NCBI GenBank assembly: GCA_937889015.1
Contig: CALARR010000437.1
Location: forward strand, 1-6,990
Length of the DNA stretch: 6,990 bases
Direction of reading: 5' to 3'
DNA from: an uncultured Planctomycetales bacterium
GTDB taxonomy: Bacteria; Planctomycetota; Planctomycetia; Pirellulales; Thermoguttaceae
A model generated the notes under the pieces. That model was not told the origin of the DNA. It made no database searches and worked only from the letters and a program-made list of their open reading frames with translations. Below, piece by piece: positions 6,256-6,990 of this stretch (its first letter is position 1; every line of letters starts with the position of its first letter). Made by a program: the position numbers and the translations under genes.

Positions 6256-6990
6256 GGCGTCGAAACCCTCCGACCTTCGATGCCCGTCATCTTGCCGTCG
6301 GCCGCAACGACAACCGATTCTCCGGCGTCCAAGCCGGCCGTGATTTCGACGGCCTCTTTGCCGCTGAGGCCGAGCTTCAGGTCGCGCCAAGTCGCGTACT
6401 GCCCCTGGCGGACGAGGACTCCGGCCTTGCCATCGCGCCAAAGAACATACTGGGCGGGCAAGACAGGCACTCCGGTCTTGCGGGCCGTCTCGACGTAGAC
6501 TTCGGCACGCTGGCCCACGGCCCAGTTCTTCGGCAACTCAAGAACCAGAACATCCACCGTGAACTCCCTCGTTTCACGGTCGGTCTGCCGCCCCAACCTC
6601 GCGACTTCGCCGCGGTAGGCGCGATCGGCCTCGGAACGAAACACCACCCGTGCCGGCTGACCGACTGCAACGCGGGACATTTGGGTTTCATCGACCCAGG
6701 CGGTAATCCATAATTCCTTGGTCGAGATCAGAGTCAAAATTGCGGTTCCCGGAACGGCAATGTCGCCGGGATCGCGTTGCCGCTGAACGATCAGGCCATC
6801 GGACGGGGCAAGGACTTCGGTGTCCGTCAGGAGCGCCTTGCGGTAAGCGAGGTTCCTTTCCGCGGCGATCAGTTGTTTACGGCCTTCGATCAGCGCGGCA
6901 TCAGCGCGGGCGAGCCCTGCTTGCGCCGTCTTCCAGTCGGCGGTGATTCTGTCGGCATCTTCCTGGCTGATGGCCCGCGTCGGGAGAAGG
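6252..6990 (-). CDS. Periplasmic adaptor (HlyD/RND membrane-fusion family), DevB-like; N-terminus beyond window
   Basis: The last 245 residues are present and the frame is open to the right edge. Numbering from the edge, residues about 9-58 are charged and alanine-rich, as in the returning arm of the coiled-coil hairpin. Residues 58-90 (EVLAPSDGLIVQRQRDPGDI and on) are the second half of the lipoyl domain. Residues 91-166 form the beta-barrel, starting LWITAWVDE and including VGQPARVVF. The rest, with V-P-V-L-P-x-x-Y-V and a final GLDAGESVVV segment, is the membrane-proximal domain. Such adaptors bridge an inner-membrane pump to an outer-membrane TolC-type channel; no channel gene is visible here. 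The terminal P-TGA shares bases with the permease ATG. The missing part should hold the signal or anchor, the first lipoyl half and the first hairpin arm. Confidence 0.92.
   Translation of the reverse strand, partial: LLPTRAISQEDADRITADWKTAQAGLARADAALIEGRKQLIAAERNLAYRKALLTDTEVLAPSDGLIVQRQRDPGDIAVPGTAILTLISTKELWITAWVDETQMSRVAVGQPARVVFRSEADRAYRGEVARLGRQTDRETREFTVDVLVLELPKNWAVGQRAEVYVETARKTGVPVLPAQYVLWRDGKAGVLVRQGQYATWRDLKLGLSGKEAVEITAGLDAGESVVVAADGKMTGIEGRRVSTP

Noticed and set aside
6256..6441. N-terminal extension of the permease by 62 residues.
   Set aside because: Arginine-rich sequence read from within the adaptor gene. The Met at 6255 begins at the first membrane helix and overlaps the adaptor stop as ATGA.
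1..6990. CRISPR arrays, tRNA or rRNA genes, insertion sequences, long repeats.
   Set aside because: No repeat-spacer pattern, tRNA-like cloverleaf, transposase motif or terminal inverted repeat was seen on either strand by eye.

Overview
The window is GC-rich and coding almost end to end, with every convincing gene on the minus strand. Transcription therefore runs from high to low coordinates. Both ends are cut: the gene at the right edge lacks its N-terminus and the gene at the left edge lacks its C-terminus. The gene content fits a Gram-negative-type bacterium with an outer membrane, because there is a periplasmic adaptor. A short ORF near 1400 resembles the N-terminus of the ECF sigma factors abundant in Planctomycetota. 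Together with the style of the NnrS and DevBCA-like genes, this makes a planctomycete a reasonable but unproven guess.

Layout in transcription order. (1) 6990-6252: periplasmic adaptor of the HlyD/RND membrane-fusion family (DevB-like), partial. (2) 6255-5041: FtsX/MacB-type permease (DevC-like), ATGA-overlapping the adaptor. (3) 5033-4323: ABC ATPase (DevA/LolD/MacB-like), 7 bases after the permease. (4) 4326-4144: an uncharacterised 60-residue Cys-rich protein, ATGA-overlapping the ATPase. (5) 4064-2868: PLP enzyme of the Cys/Met metabolism family, of the cystathionine gamma-lyase/synthase type. (6) 2811-1453: PLP-dependent group II decarboxylase-like enzyme. (7) A 121-base gap with a 19-codon ORF and a 14-base palindrome. 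(8) 1331-1: NnrS-family membrane protein with a ScdA_N-like domain fused at its N-terminus, partial.

Genes 1-4 form a tight, translationally coupled unit: a three-part exporter plus a small cysteine protein. The two PLP enzymes follow in the same direction at short spacings (79 and 56 bases) and may be co-transcribed. The NnrS fusion lies behind the longest gap and probably has its own promoter. The NnrS and ScdA_N-like domains both point to nitric-oxide stress. A link between that gene, the sulfur amino-acid enzyme and the exporter is suggested only by proximity. The two most unusual items are the coupled Cys-rich mini-protein and the ScdA_N-NnrS fusion.
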